From NCBI RefSeq assembly GCF_001440395.1, contig NZ_LLXZ01000160.1, positions 52,741 to 116,740 of the forward strand: DNA of 64,000 nucleotides, in the 5' to 3' direction. The translations under genes and the position numbers were made by a program. The stretch is from Bradyrhizobium jicamae. Its GTDB lineage: Bacteria > Pseudomonadota > Alphaproteobacteria > Rhizobiales > Xanthobacteraceae. The notes beneath the pieces are model-generated. The model was not told the origin of the DNA and ran no database searches. It saw nothing but the letters and a program-made list of their open reading frames with translations. Of this stretch, positions 50,412 to 58,698 are shown piece after piece. Each line of letters begins with the position of its first letter. The first letter of the stretch is position 1.

Positions 50412-51035
50412 ATGACCGAGCAGACGATTGCGGATGCGCCGGCGTTCAGCGCCCGGCGGCTCGTTGTCAGGGCCTCGAGCCTGCTGCTCGCTTTCGAGCG
50501 CATCGCCTTGATGGGACTGATGTATCTGCTGACAGCGCTGATCCTGGTGAATGTCGTCACCCGCTACTCGCACTTCCCGATCTACTGGATCGATGAATCG
50601 GCGGTTTATTGCGTGGTCTGGCTGACCTTCATCGGCGCCTCCGCCATGACGCGGCTCCGGCTCGACTTCGCCGTCTCCATGATGACTGAGCGCCTCTCGG
50701 CGCAGTATCAGAAGATCGCCAAGGTCATGGCGACCGGCATGGTGGTGGTGTTCGGCGTCGCCCTGATCATCACCTGCTTCCTCTGGATGGACCCAATCGG
50801 TCTTGCACGTGCCGGCTTCGACGCCCGCAAGCTTGCCGCCGAGACCTTCAACTTCCTCTACACCGAGCGAACACAAACGCTGAACTGGCCGACCTGGGTC
50901 GTCTACCTGACGCTGCCGATCTTTGCGGTGTCGATGACCGTGCATGGTTTGGCCAACCTGCTCGAAGATCTCGAACTGGTGCCGCGGACGCCGCCGAAAG
51001 GCTTCCAGCTCTCCGAGCTCGACGGGGTCAACTGA
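50412..51035 (+). CDS. dctQ: TRAP transporter small permease DctQ (system 2)
   Basis: Membrane protein of 207 aa with four spans and the DctQ motif YWIDESAVYCVVWLTFIGAS. The C-terminal 25 residues are a hydrophilic cytoplasmic tail (VPRTPPKGFQLSELDG). First gene of the second TRAP operon, whose order (Q-M-P) differs from system 1 (P-Q-M), arguing against a recent tandem duplication. Its stop shares one base with the dctM start. Confidence 0.91.
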   Translation: MTEQTIADAPAFSARRLVVRASSLLLAFERIALMGLMYLLTALILVNVVTRYSHFPIYWIDESAVYCVVWLTFIGASAMTRLRLDFAVSMMTERLSAQYQKIAKVMATGMVVVFGVALIITCFLWMDPIGLARAGFDARKLAAETFNFLYTERTQTLNWPTWVVYLTLPIFAVSMTVHGLANLLEDLELVPRTPPKGFQLSELDGVN

Positions 51036-52300
51036 TGATCACGTCGGCTGCCTTTATCGCGATCATGCTGGTCGGCGTGCCGATCGGGCTTTGCCTCTGC
51101 CTTGCCGGGTTCGTCTACATCATCGCATCGGGCAATCCGGTGCTGTTCCAGTCCTACCCGCTGCAGCTCTTCGGCGGCGTCGACAGCTACGGCCTGATTG
51201 CCATTCCGCTGTTTATCCTGATCGGCGAGATCATGAACGGCGGCGGCATCACGCGACGCATCGTCGACATGGCGATGGCCTTTGTCGGCTCGCTGAAGGG
51301 TGGGCTGGCCTACGTCAACATCCTCGCCAACATGTTCATCTCTTCCATCCTGGGCTCGGCCACCGCGCAGGTCGCGATCATGGCGCAGATCATGGTGCCG
51401 GAGATGGAGAAGAAGGGCTACGACAAGACCTTTGCGGCGGGTCTGACCGCCTATGGCGGCATGCTTGGGCCGATCATTCCGCCCTCGGTGATGTTCGTCG
51501 TCTACAGCGTGCTGGCGCAGGTGTCGGTCAGCGACATGCTGATTGCCGGCATCGTGCCGGGCGTGATCCTGACCGCGATGTTCTGCATTGTCATCGCGCT
51601 GATGGGGTACATCTACAATTATCCCAAGGCCGATTATCAGACCCCGCGGCAGCGCCTCGCGACGATCCTGCGGACGTCGCCGACGCTGCTGATCCCCATT
51701 GTGATCGTCGGCAGCATTTTGGGCGGGCTCGCCAACGCGACGGAGTCCGCCGCCGTCGGCGCGGTTGCCGCCGCGCTGATCGGAAAATACTGGACCAGGG
51801 AGTTCGAGTTCTCACAACTGCCGCAGATGATGCTGCGCGCCGGCATCTACTCGGCGATCGTGCTGTTCCTGGTCGCCGCCGCCGCCGTGTTTTCGTGGGT
51901 GCTGATCTTCGGCAAGGTGCCGCAGGAAACGGCAAGCTGGATCCAGTCGGTCGCCAAGGATCCCGTCAGCTTCATGCTCCTTTGCAACGTGATCCTGCTG
52001 ATCATCGGCACGGTCATCGACGGCATTCCCGGCCTGATCATGACGGTGCCGATCCTCCTGCCGGTCGCGACCGAGATCTATCACATCGATCCGCGCCAGT
52101 TCGGTGTCGTCGTGGTGATCAACCTGGTGCTCGGACTGCTGTCGCCCCCCGTCGGTCTCTGCTTCTTCGTTGCGGCGGCGGTGACCGGCGCCAAGCCCGG
52201 CAAGATGTTCATGGTGACGCTGCCGCTGTTCGGCATCTCCTGCATCCTGCTGGTGCTGCTCTCGCTCTACCCGTCCCTCTCCCTCGTCCTCATCAAGTAG
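51035..52300 (+). CDS. dctM: TRAP transporter large permease DctM (system 2)
   Basis: Large permease of 421 aa, about 12 spans, normal family length. Motifs: VGVPIGLCLCLAGFVYII, GSATAQVAIMAQIMVPEMEKKGY, GGMLGPIIPPSVMFVVYSVL and the second-half LLSPPVGLCFFVAAA. Coupled to dctQ by TGATG and followed 26 bases later by dctP. Confidence 0.92.
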   Translation: MITSAAFIAIMLVGVPIGLCLCLAGFVYIIASGNPVLFQSYPLQLFGGVDSYGLIAIPLFILIGEIMNGGGITRRIVDMAMAFVGSLKGGLAYVNILANMFISSILGSATAQVAIMAQIMVPEMEKKGYDKTFAAGLTAYGGMLGPIIPPSVMFVVYSVLAQVSVSDMLIAGIVPGVILTAMFCIVIALMGYIYNYPKADYQTPRQRLATILRTSPTLLIPIVIVGSILGGLANATESAAVGAVAAALIGKYWTREFEFSQLPQMMLRAGIYSAIVLFLVAAAAVFSWVLIFGKVPQETASWIQSVAKDPVSFMLLCNVILLIIGTVIDGIPGLIMTVPILLPVATEIYHIDPRQFGVVVVINLVLGLLSPPVGLCFFVAAAVTGAKPGKMFMVTLPLFGISCILLVLLSLYPSLSLVLIK

Positions 52301-52326
52301 GTCCAAACCCTCAAGGAGCCCTTGCC

Positions 52327-53310
52327 ATGTCGCTTTCCCGTCGCCGCTTCCTTGCCGCCAGCGCGGCCGTGCCGCTGTTCGCGCCGTCGCTCGCGCTTGC
52401 CCAGGCCAAAGAGTTTCGTCTCGGCCTGATCACGCCCAACGGTCATTCCTGGAACAAGGCCGCGCTGAAGCTCGGCGAGGATCTCAAGGCGGCAACCAAC
52501 GGCCGCCTGACCATGACGGTGTTTCACTCCGGCCAACTCGGCAATGAGCCCGCGATGATGCAGCAATTGCAGTCCGGCGCGCTCGACATGGGCTTCATCC
52601 AGGCGGCCGAGCTCGGCTCGCGCGTCCCCCATATCGCCGCGATCAATGCGCCCTATATCGTGCGCTCGACGCCCTCGGTCGCAAAGTTCGTGCGCCATCC
52701 GGCGGCGATCAAGCTGTTCGACGTGCTGCCGCAGGAAACCGGGACAATCGGCCTCGGCTGGGGCATCACCGGCATGCGCGCCGTGTTCTCGTCCAAGGAT
52801 CTGGCGTCATTGGCCGACATCAAAGGCATGAAGCTGCGCATCAACCCGACGCCAGTCTATCGCGATTTCTATTCGTCACTCGGCGCGGCGCCGACGCCAA
52901 TCCCGACACCGCAGGTGTTCGACGCCATGGCGAACGGCCAGGTCGACGGCCTCGAGGCGGATCTGGAGTTCTCCTGGAACCAGCGCTTCGACAAGGTGTC
53001 AAAGGTCATCCTGCAGATGAACGCCGTCTTCATGCCAATGGCTGCCGTCGTCTCCGGCCGCGTCTGGCAGTCGCTGCCGGCGGCCGACCGCGAGCTGATC
53101 ACCAAGACGGTGAAATCGACGCTCGACGCGCAAATCGACGAACTCGCCGGCAACGAGCCCAAGCTGATCGAGAACTTCAAGAGCGCACCGATCCCGATCC
53201 GACAGGTCGACGCCAAGGATACTGAGGCCGTCATCGCCGAGTTCGACAAGATCTGGCTGCCGAAGGCCCCTGTCCTCGCCGAACTGCGCAAGGTTGGCGC
53301 GACGCTCTGA
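52327..53310 (+). CDS. dctP: TRAP transporter periplasmic binding protein DctP (system 2)
   Basis: 327 aa from ATG 52327, with AAGGAG ten bases upstream. The leader MSLSRRRFLAASAAVPLFAP is a clear twin-arginine (SRRRFL) signal with cleavage near ALAQA. The mature part follows DctP (EFRLGLITPNGHSWNKAALK; GMKLRINPTPVYRDFYSSLG). The preceding frame is open far upstream through dctM, which is an out-of-frame artefact of high GC. It precedes a dapA-like lyase, suggesting that the imported compound is its substrate or precursor. Confidence 0.92.
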   Translation: MSLSRRRFLAASAAVPLFAPSLALAQAKEFRLGLITPNGHSWNKAALKLGEDLKAATNGRLTMTVFHSGQLGNEPAMMQQLQSGALDMGFIQAAELGSRVPHIAAINAPYIVRSTPSVAKFVRHPAAIKLFDVLPQETGTIGLGWGITGMRAVFSSKDLASLADIKGMKLRINPTPVYRDFYSSLGAAPTPIPTPQVFDAMANGQVDGLEADLEFSWNQRFDKVSKVILQMNAVFMPMAAVVSGRVWQSLPAADRELITKTVKSTLDAQIDELAGNEPKLIENFKSAPIPIRQVDAKDTEAVIAEFDKIWLPKAPVLAELRKVGATL

Positions 53311-53338
53311 TCCCACCCACCGCTTTTCACGCCAAAGC

Positions 53339-53360
53339 CCGGCGGATTCGAATCCGCCGG
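53339..53360 (+). terminator. 22-base perfect palindrome between dctP and the dapA-like gene
   Basis: Arms ccggcggattc and gaatccgccgg meet without spacer. As RNA this folds to a strong hairpin 28 bases after the dctP stop and 25 before the next start. It may protect the dctP message end or partly terminate transcription, giving more binding protein than enzyme. Confidence 0.5.
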
Positions 53361-53384
53361 CATCATTCCAATTGGAGCCAAACA

Positions 53385-54311
53385 ATGAGCCCACGTATCT
53401 CCTGGGAAGGCGTCTTCCCGGCCGTTACCACGCAATTCAATAACGACCTCTCGCTCAATATCGATGCGACCGCCAAGGTGATGGACGGCCTGATCCGCGA
53501 CGGCGTTTCCGGACTGATCGTCTGCGGCTCCGTCGGCGAGAACACCTCGCTGGAGCGGAAAGAGAAGATCGCGATCATGGAGACGGCCAAGTCGGTCGCG
53601 GCCGGCCGGTTGCCCGTACTGTGCGGCATCGCCGAGTTCACGACGGCCTTCGCGGTCGAGACTGCCAAGGAAGCGGCACGTGTCGGCATCGACGGCGTGA
53701 TGGTGATGCCGGCGCTGGTCTATTCGTCGAAGCCGCACGAGACCGCGGCGCACTTCCGTTCGGTCGCCAGCGCGACCGACCTGCCGGTGATGCTCTACAA
53801 CAACCCGCCGATCTACAAGAACGACGTCACGCCGGATATTCTGGCCTCGCTCGCCGATGTCGAAACCGTCGTCTGCTTCAAGGATTCCTCCGGCGACACG
53901 CGGCGCTTCATCGATACCCGCAACATGGTCGGCGATCGCTTTGTGCTGTTTGCCGGCCTTGACGACGTCATCGTCGAGAGCGTCGCGATGGGCGCGGTCG
54001 GCTGGGTCTCGGGCATGTCGAACGCTTTCCCGCGCGAAGGCGAGACGCTGTTCCGCCTCGCCAAGGCCGGGCGCTATGCCGAGGCAATGCCGCTCTACGA
54101 ATGGTTCATGCCGCTGCTGCACCTCGATGCCCGTCCGGACCTCGTCCAGTGCATCAAGCTGTGCGAGCACATCATGGGCCGCGGCACCGCGCTGACCCGC
54201 CCGCCGCGGCTGGCACTGCTGCCGCATGAGAAGGCCGAGGTCGAGGCGATGATGGCGAAAGCGCTGAAGAACCGGCCAGTGCTGCCGAACGTCGGACTTA
54301 AGGCCGCGTAA
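53385..54311 (+). CDS. Dihydrodipicolinate synthase (DapA) family aldolase/lyase
   Basis: Class I aldolase-fold enzyme of 308 aa. The Schiff-base lysine is in VVCFKDSSGD (about residue 165), the YNNPP motif in VMLYNNPPIYKND (about 138), and the pyruvate-binding loop is CGSVGENTSL (family GTTGE). Ribosome site GGAG nine bases upstream. Coupled to a TRAP importer and a GntR gene, it is a catabolic pyruvate-dependent lyase or dehydratase of a keto acid, not lysine-pathway DapA. Exact substrate unknown (keto-deoxy sugar acids, sialic acid-like and hydroxyproline-derived acids are family options). Confidence 0.88.
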   Translation: MSPRISWEGVFPAVTTQFNNDLSLNIDATAKVMDGLIRDGVSGLIVCGSVGENTSLERKEKIAIMETAKSVAAGRLPVLCGIAEFTTAFAVETAKEAARVGIDGVMVMPALVYSSKPHETAAHFRSVASATDLPVMLYNNPPIYKNDVTPDILASLADVETVVCFKDSSGDTRRFIDTRNMVGDRFVLFAGLDDVIVESVAMGAVGWVSGMSNAFPREGETLFRLAKAGRYAEAMPLYEWFMPLLHLDARPDLVQCIKLCEHIMGRGTALTRPPRLALLPHEKAEVEAMMAKALKNRPVLPNVGLKAA

Positions 54312-54324
54312 GCGGCCTACTTGG

Positions 54325-54376
54325 CGGCCCGCATCTTCGCGTTCAGCGCCGCCGCGACGCAGGGGCTCGCAACGTT
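54325..54376 (-). repeat. Remnant copy 1 of the HMG-CoA lyase 3' end
   Basis: Bases 54325-54360 match the last codons of the HMG-CoA lyase gene: on the minus strand they read VAAALNAKMRAAK-stop, against VASALNAKMRAGK-stop in the intact gene. After four bases the block gctcgcaacgtt (54365-54376) follows, which also follows the tail in copy 2. No body of the gene precedes it. It marks the left boundary of the quinone-oxidoreductase/thioesterase module. Confidence 0.8.
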
Positions 54377-54391
54377 AACAACGTTGCGAGC
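54365..54391. terminator. Perfect 12-bp stem-loop between convergent genes
   Basis: gctcgcaacgtt (54365-54376), loop aac, aacgttgcgagc (54380-54391). It lies between the convergent dapA-like and oxidoreductase genes; its left arm is the sequence shared with remnant copy 2. It may work as a bidirectional terminator. Confidence 0.55.
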
Positions 54392-54402
54392 GTCAGCGTT
54401 CG

Positions 54403-55380
54403 TTACCTCACTCGAAGGACGACGCGTCCTTGCACGCTTCGATCCGCAATGGCGGCCATCGCGTCGGCGGTCTGCTCGAGCGGAAGCACGCGGTCAATGC
54501 ACGGGTGCAGCTTGCCCTCAGCGACCCATGCCATGATCATGTCTGCTGCCCGCGCTCTTTCGTCGGGAAACCGCTCGGCCCAGGCACCGGTAAATGCACC
54601 CACAATCGAATAATTCTTCAAGAGCGGCAGGTTCATTGCCAACGATGGAATCTCGCCGCTCGTGAAGCCGATCGGGATCAGCCGGCCGTTCCAGCGCATG
54701 AGGCGCGCGAGTGTCGCAAAGAGGGTGCCACCAACATTTTCGAAGCAGATATCGATGCCTTCGCCACCTGTTAGGCCTTTCACCCGTTCGCGCACGTCCT
54801 CGCTTGAATAGTCGATGACCTCGTCTGCACCGTACTCGCGGACGACAGACGCCTTGGCGGCGGACCCGACAGCGGCGATGACCCGCGCACCGAGCAAATG
54901 AGCGATCTCAACGCAAGCCAGGCCGACGCCGCCGGCGGCGCCCGTCACGAGCACGGTTTCGCCGGCCTGCAACCTCGCACGATCGACCAAGGCATACCAA
55001 GCGGTGACAGAGCCGTGCTGTATTGCTGACCCAACGACGAAATCTGCATTCTCTGGAAGACGGGCACTGTCCGATGCCTTGGCGGTCATGCGCTCCGCAA
55101 GACTACCGAACCAAGCCGAGCAGGCGACCCGATCACCGGGACGAAACCGCTGAACGTTTTCGCCGCAGGCGACAACAACCCCGGCGGCGTCCATTCCTGG
55201 TACGTAAGGGAGAGCTGGCCGCTTCTGATAGCCTCCGCAAACCATCAGGTAGTCGGCGAAGCTGACGCAGGCCGCATGTACGTCGATCAAGACCTCATCC
55301 GCTCCGGGCCGAGGTTCGGCCGCCTCACCGATACTCAACGCCTTGATCCCGTGGAAGCCATTGCAGAGTACTGCGCGCAT
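54403..55380 (-). CDS. Zinc-type/NADPH:quinone oxidoreductase family protein
   Basis: MDR-superfamily oxidoreductase of 325 aa from ATG 55380, with GGAGGAA upstream. GroES-like N-terminal domain (VSFADYLMVCGGYQKRPALPYVPGMDAAGVV) and a Rossmann domain with the NADPH loop VLVTGAAGGVGLACVEIA (residues about 140-160). It lacks the GHE zinc site of alcohol dehydrogenases (PGMDAAG instead), as expected for quinone-reductase types. It follows a hotdog thioesterase-like gene by 47 bases, both on the minus strand, in a module bounded by HMG-CoA lyase 3'-end remnants. Substrate unknown. Confidence 0.88.
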   Translation of the reverse strand: MRAVLCNGFHGIKALSIGEAAEPRPGADEVLIDVHAACVSFADYLMVCGGYQKRPALPYVPGMDAAGVVVACGENVQRFRPGDRVACSAWFGSLAERMTAKASDSARLPENADFVVGSAIQHGSVTAWYALVDRARLQAGETVLVTGAAGGVGLACVEIAHLLGARVIAAVGSAAKASVVREYGADEVIDYSSEDVRERVKGLTGGEGIDICFENVGGTLFATLARLMRWNGRLIPIGFTSGEIPSLAMNLPLLKNYSIVGAFTGAWAERFPDERARAADMIMAWVAEGKLHPCIDRVLPLEQTADAMAAIADRSVQGRVVLRVR

Positions 55381-55427
55381 GGGTTCCTCCGCCCTTAGTG
55401 GTCCAGCCTTCCGGCAGTCACCGTTCT

Positions 55428-56180
55428 CTATGTCTTTCCGAGCTGAACCTGCCGATCGACGGTAATCCAGGTGGCGCGGCCGACCGCAAGCAGGTTCTCC
55501 TGTTCGCCAAACAGCGCCGCCTCGGCGATGAGACGCCGGCCCTCGATGCCGGTTTTCCAGGACGTCACCACGCATCGCTCGCCCGGACGCGGTCGCCCCT
55601 CGATGCGTACGGAAAGGCGCCCGAGCAGGATCGGCACAACGCTGAAATTCCCGGTTTCGGGGTCGTACTGGGATACGTAGCCGGTCGGACAATCCAGCGC
55701 GGACCACACGAACTCCGGAGCAACCAAGCCATCTGCGGCGGCGAGAGAGGCGTCAGGCGTCCAGGGTACAGCAAAGGCTCCGCGGGCGTCTTGTCGGAGA
55801 AGCGGCCCGGCGAAAAGCCGCAGGCCGTCGCCAGGTGCCCGGTCAGGTCCGCAAACGAAGCACATCGGCAGCAGGTGTTCGTGCGGTTTGACCGGCGTGC
55901 GTTTCGTGGCCTCGATCGCCTCGGCGTAGGTCGCCCTCTCAAGCCGGCTCAGGTCAAGCGTGACGGCCCTGCCGATTGCTATCGTCGCCGTGCCATGGCG
56001 TAGCTCCCATTCCCCAGTCCCGACCTCGACGAGACCCAACTCCGTCTCCAGGGGCGGTGGAGCGCGGAGTGTTACTTCCGCAGCACCGGCAATTTGGCGC
56101 GCCAGCATCCCACAGACATAGCCGCCGTTGCCCGAATTAGGCGGACCGCGAAAGCGACGCGGGATCGTCATCGTCTGCAT
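55428..56180 (-). CDS. Thioesterase-like hotdog-fold protein
   Basis: 250 aa from ATG 56180 (GGAGAATGGC upstream; ATG 56171 also possible). The pattern RRFRGPPNSGNGGYVCGMLAR near the start and HLLPMCFVCGPDRAPGDGLRLFAGPL in the middle matches double-hotdog thioesterase-like proteins, with C-x-x-C-G-P as a family signature. Likely acts on an acyl-CoA or acyl thioester. Co-oriented with the adjacent oxidoreductase gene, suggesting a shared acyl-CoA pathway. Activity not proven by sequence. Confidence 0.75.
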   Translation of the reverse strand: MQTMTIPRRFRGPPNSGNGGYVCGMLARQIAGAAEVTLRAPPPLETELGLVEVGTGEWELRHGTATIAIGRAVTLDLSRLERATYAEAIEATKRTPVKPHEHLLPMCFVCGPDRAPGDGLRLFAGPLLRQDARGAFAVPWTPDASLAAADGLVAPEFVWSALDCPTGYVSQYDPETGNFSVVPILLGRLSVRIEGRPRPGERCVVTSWKTGIEGRRLIAEAALFGEQENLLAVGRATWITVDRQVQLGKT

Positions 56181-56743
56181 GCCATTCTCCGGGCGATACG
56201 ACAGGATCGCACTTCCACTTTGCCGAACCACGACTCCTTCATTTGCGAAGAACCAAATCAGGGCTCACGAGTCGATCAAAGGCCTACGTGATCGATCGGC
56301 ATTAGGACCCCAAGCAGAAAAACAGCCTAGTGCAATCTCAACTCGAGACAATGGCACACGCTGAATCGGGCACGTGTTGTTATCCTAGACGTAGGTCGAG
56401 ATAGCGCGCCGAAGGTTCAAATCTCCTCGATCTTGCTTTCGACACCGGACATCAGCGGACATCCCATCTATGGGTCATTCGCGACCGCATCAGCCATCAG
56501 CAAGCCCGGCCGTCTCCGCAATGCCGCCTCTTCGTACAAAGAAGGGCCGTCGTTCGACGAAAAAGCTACTCCGGCAGACAACGGAATTTACCGGTCTATT
56601 TCGCGGCCCGCATCTTCGCGTTCAACGCTGCCGCCACGCGGCTGACCGAGGCTCGCAACGTTCACATTAGTGCCGGCTTGATGTCCATGCCTCGCAACGA
56701 AAATTCCGCATCGCAGCGATATGATGCGATGTGCCAATAACGG
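56181..56743. other. Intergenic region holding HMG-CoA lyase remnant copy 2
   Basis: 563 bases. The right part (56549-56662) is the second HMG-CoA lyase 3'-end repeat. The left part has no supported gene. A stretch near 56412-56430 (ggttcaaatctcct) resembles a tRNA T arm but the stem does not pair. Confidence 0.5.
56549..56662 (-). repeat. Remnant copy 2 of the HMG-CoA lyase 3' end plus flank
   Basis: 56549-56647 aligns with 58601-58698 (intact gene end plus about 45 bases of 3' flank) with eight substitutions and one single-base indel, about 91% identity by eye. The minus-strand reading is VSRVAAALNAKMRAAK-stop. The further bases gctcgcaacgtt (56651-56662) are shared with copy 1, not with the intact gene. 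It separates the oxidoreductase module from the adenylate cyclase module. Confidence 0.85.
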
Positions 56744-58516
56744 TCACTCCGGCATACCGGCGATCCGGCAAGCCTTCGCCCATTTTTCGATATCTGCAGG
56801 TCGACGACGATATGTGAATCCGGAAATGCGCAGGGTTGGGTCCAGTTGCATCGCGCGCGCGCAGACCTCTCGTGCTTCCTCAACCCGGCCAGACATTGCA
56901 TGGCATGCCATCATGGCAAGATGAGCGCCTACAAATTTTGGTTGCTGGCGCAGGGCAGTTGTCGCCCACGATGAGGCATCCTCGATGCGGCCAGCGGAAA
57001 AATAAGCAAAGGCCAGCCCGGTCTGCGCATTGAAGATCAATGGATCCAGCGGGCTCAATCGCAGCGCGATCTTGAATTGCTCGATTGCGGCATCGTCGTT
57101 TCCGAGCCAAAGGTTGGCCCACCCACTCCAATATCGCGCGGTAACCAGATTTGCGTCTAGATTTATCGCACGCGAGAGCAGCGCGGCGCCTTCCTCGACC
57201 TCATTCGCCACGTAGGCGAGCGCGTGTCCGGCTATTGCAAGCAGCGATGGGTCGTCTTGATCGAGTTCGATCGCTTGCCTCGCGAATCGTCGGGCTTCAA
57301 TTCGTTCCTGAGCGGCATCGGTGCTCCAACCGAAAGCTTTCCTTTGTATGCAGCAACGAGCGCCGAGCGCGTATGCTCCTGCGAATTCGGGATCGATACC
57401 GATCGTAATTTCCGTCAGCTTGAGGGCTTCAACGTGCGCTTCTCTGGTGAATTTATAGATGCTGGCGAGCGCGCGAAGATAATAGTCGTAAGCTCGCAGG
57501 CTTTCGGTCGGCTTGCGCTGGGCACGCTCGATTTCGGCGCGCTCCAGTTGAGGAGAGATTGCGCCGATCACGCTGCTTGTCACCCGATCCTGCAGATCGA
57601 AGATGTCTTCGAGCGTACTGTCGTATCTGTCTGCCCAGATATGATTACCCGTCGCAGCATCAACGAGCTGCCCGGTGATGCGAACGCGATTACCCGCCTT
57701 GCGGACGCTGCCCTCCAGCACGTAGCGAACGCCAAGCTCGCGGCCGACTTGTTTGATGTCGACGGCTTTGCCCTTGTAAGTAAATGTGGAGTGTCGCGCG
57801 ATGACGAAAAGCGATTTGGACCGCGACAGTCCCGTGATGATGTCTTCCACCATGCCGTCGGCGAAATATTCCTGTTCCGGGTCGCCGCTCATGTTCTCGA
57901 ACGGCAGGACGGCGATGGAAGGCTTGTCGGGCAGTGCGAGGGGCTGCGCAACCTCGGTCGGCGTTCTTATTGCCGGCGAAGAGCCTGGGCCGATGCGCGC
58001 GCGCCAGGCCCGCATCGGTTCGGCAATATTCTTCAGGGATTGCGAACCCATATCCTCCAAGGTGCTCTGAACCTTGCCCCGAACCTGCCGGTGGGCATCG
58101 TCGGAAATGCAAATCCCGCCCGGCTCTGCGATCCCTTCGAGACGCACTGCAATATTGACCCCATCACCGAAGATATCATCGTCTGCGATGACAATATCAC
58201 CGACGTGAATGCCGATGCGAAATTCGATCCGCTTGTCCTGCGACACATCGGTATTTTGCTTCGCCATGCTGTGCTGGATTTCGTCGGCGCATCGGACGGC
58301 ATCGACGACACTGGCGAACTCAACGAGGGCGCCGTCCCCGGTATTCTTGACGATGCGTCCGTGATGCTCGGCGATTTTTGGATCGAAAATCGTTCTTCTG
58401 AGAGCTTTCAGTTGCGACAGCGTGCCTTCTTCGTCGATCCCTATCAAACGGCAAGAGCCCACGACATCCGCCGCCAGAATAGCCGCCAGTCGCCGCTCTA
58501 CGTGCTCGCTGCTCAA
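56744..58516 (-). CDS. Class III adenylate/guanylate cyclase with TPR domain
   Basis: 590 aa. Residues about 8-170 are a class III cyclase catalytic domain: metal aspartates in AAILAADVVGS and NTGDGALVEF, the purine/transition-state segment IFGDGVNIAVRLEGIAEPGG with its N and R. Residues about 200-330 form a TolB-like/adenylate-cyclase-associated region (PSIAVLPFENMSGDPEQEYFAD is its start, written here in part as SIAVLPFENMSGDPEQEYF), and the rest carries TPR repeats. The usual VVGYSRLMG is VVGSCRLIG here. Start is TTG at 58516 with GGGGG upstream; no ATG is available. It is bounded on both sides by HMG-CoA lyase 3'-end repeats. Confidence 0.88.
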   Translation of the reverse strand: MSSEHVERRLAAILAADVVGSCRLIGIDEEGTLSQLKALRRTIFDPKIAEHHGRIVKNTGDGALVEFASVVDAVRCADEIQHSMAKQNTDVSQDKRIEFRIGIHVGDIVIADDDIFGDGVNIAVRLEGIAEPGGICISDDAHRQVRGKVQSTLEDMGSQSLKNIAEPMRAWRARIGPGSSPAIRTPTEVAQPLALPDKPSIAVLPFENMSGDPEQEYFADGMVEDIITGLSRSKSLFVIARHSTFTYKGKAVDIKQVGRELGVRYVLEGSVRKAGNRVRITGQLVDAATGNHIWADRYDSTLEDIFDLQDRVTSSVIGAISPQLERAEIERAQRKPTESLRAYDYYLRALASIYKFTREAHVEALKLTEITIGIDPEFAGAYALGARCCIQRKAFGWSTDAAQERIEARRFARQAIELDQDDPSLLAIAGHALAYVANEVEEGAALLSRAINLDANLVTARYWSGWANLWLGNDDAAIEQFKIALRLSPLDPLIFNAQTGLAFAYFSAGRIEDASSWATTALRQQPKFVGAHLAMMACHAMSGRVEEAREVCARAMQLDPTLRISGFTYRRRPADIEKWAKACRIAGMPE

Positions 58517-58600
58517 GATGCACCCCCGGGCCTCGGGGAAATCGAATGGTTACATAGCAGGATTCTAGGCCGATGTCCGGCCAGGGGCCGCTCGAAGCCT

Positions 58601-58698
58601 GTCGTTCGACGAAAAGCTACTCCGGCAGACCGCGGAATTTACCGCTCTATTTCCCGGCCCGCATCTTCGCGTTCAGCGCCGACGCGACGCGGCTGACC
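58601..58698 (-). repeat. Copy 3: native HMG-CoA lyase 3' end and flank
   Basis: The reference copy of the direct repeat: the last 17 codons of the intact HMG-CoA lyase gene and about 45 bases beyond its stop. Bases after 58698 (further into the gene) have no counterpart at the other two copies. Confidence 0.85.

Noticed and set aside
50944..52326. Long in-frame upstream extension of the second DctP
   Set aside because: It runs through dctM in another frame, has low-complexity Arg/Ala composition, and DctP has its own ribosome site and Tat signal at 52327.
53339..53372. tRNA T-arm-like sequence (ggattcgaatccgcc followed by ggcatc and ttcca)
   Set aside because: The T-loop geometry fails (position 53 does not pair with 61) and no acceptor, D or anticodon arm is present; it is better described as a perfect palindrome.
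56410..56432. Possible tRNA 3' fragment (ggttcaaatctcct) as an attachment-site remnant
   Set aside because: The stem bases do not pair and there is no acceptor sequence or CCA.
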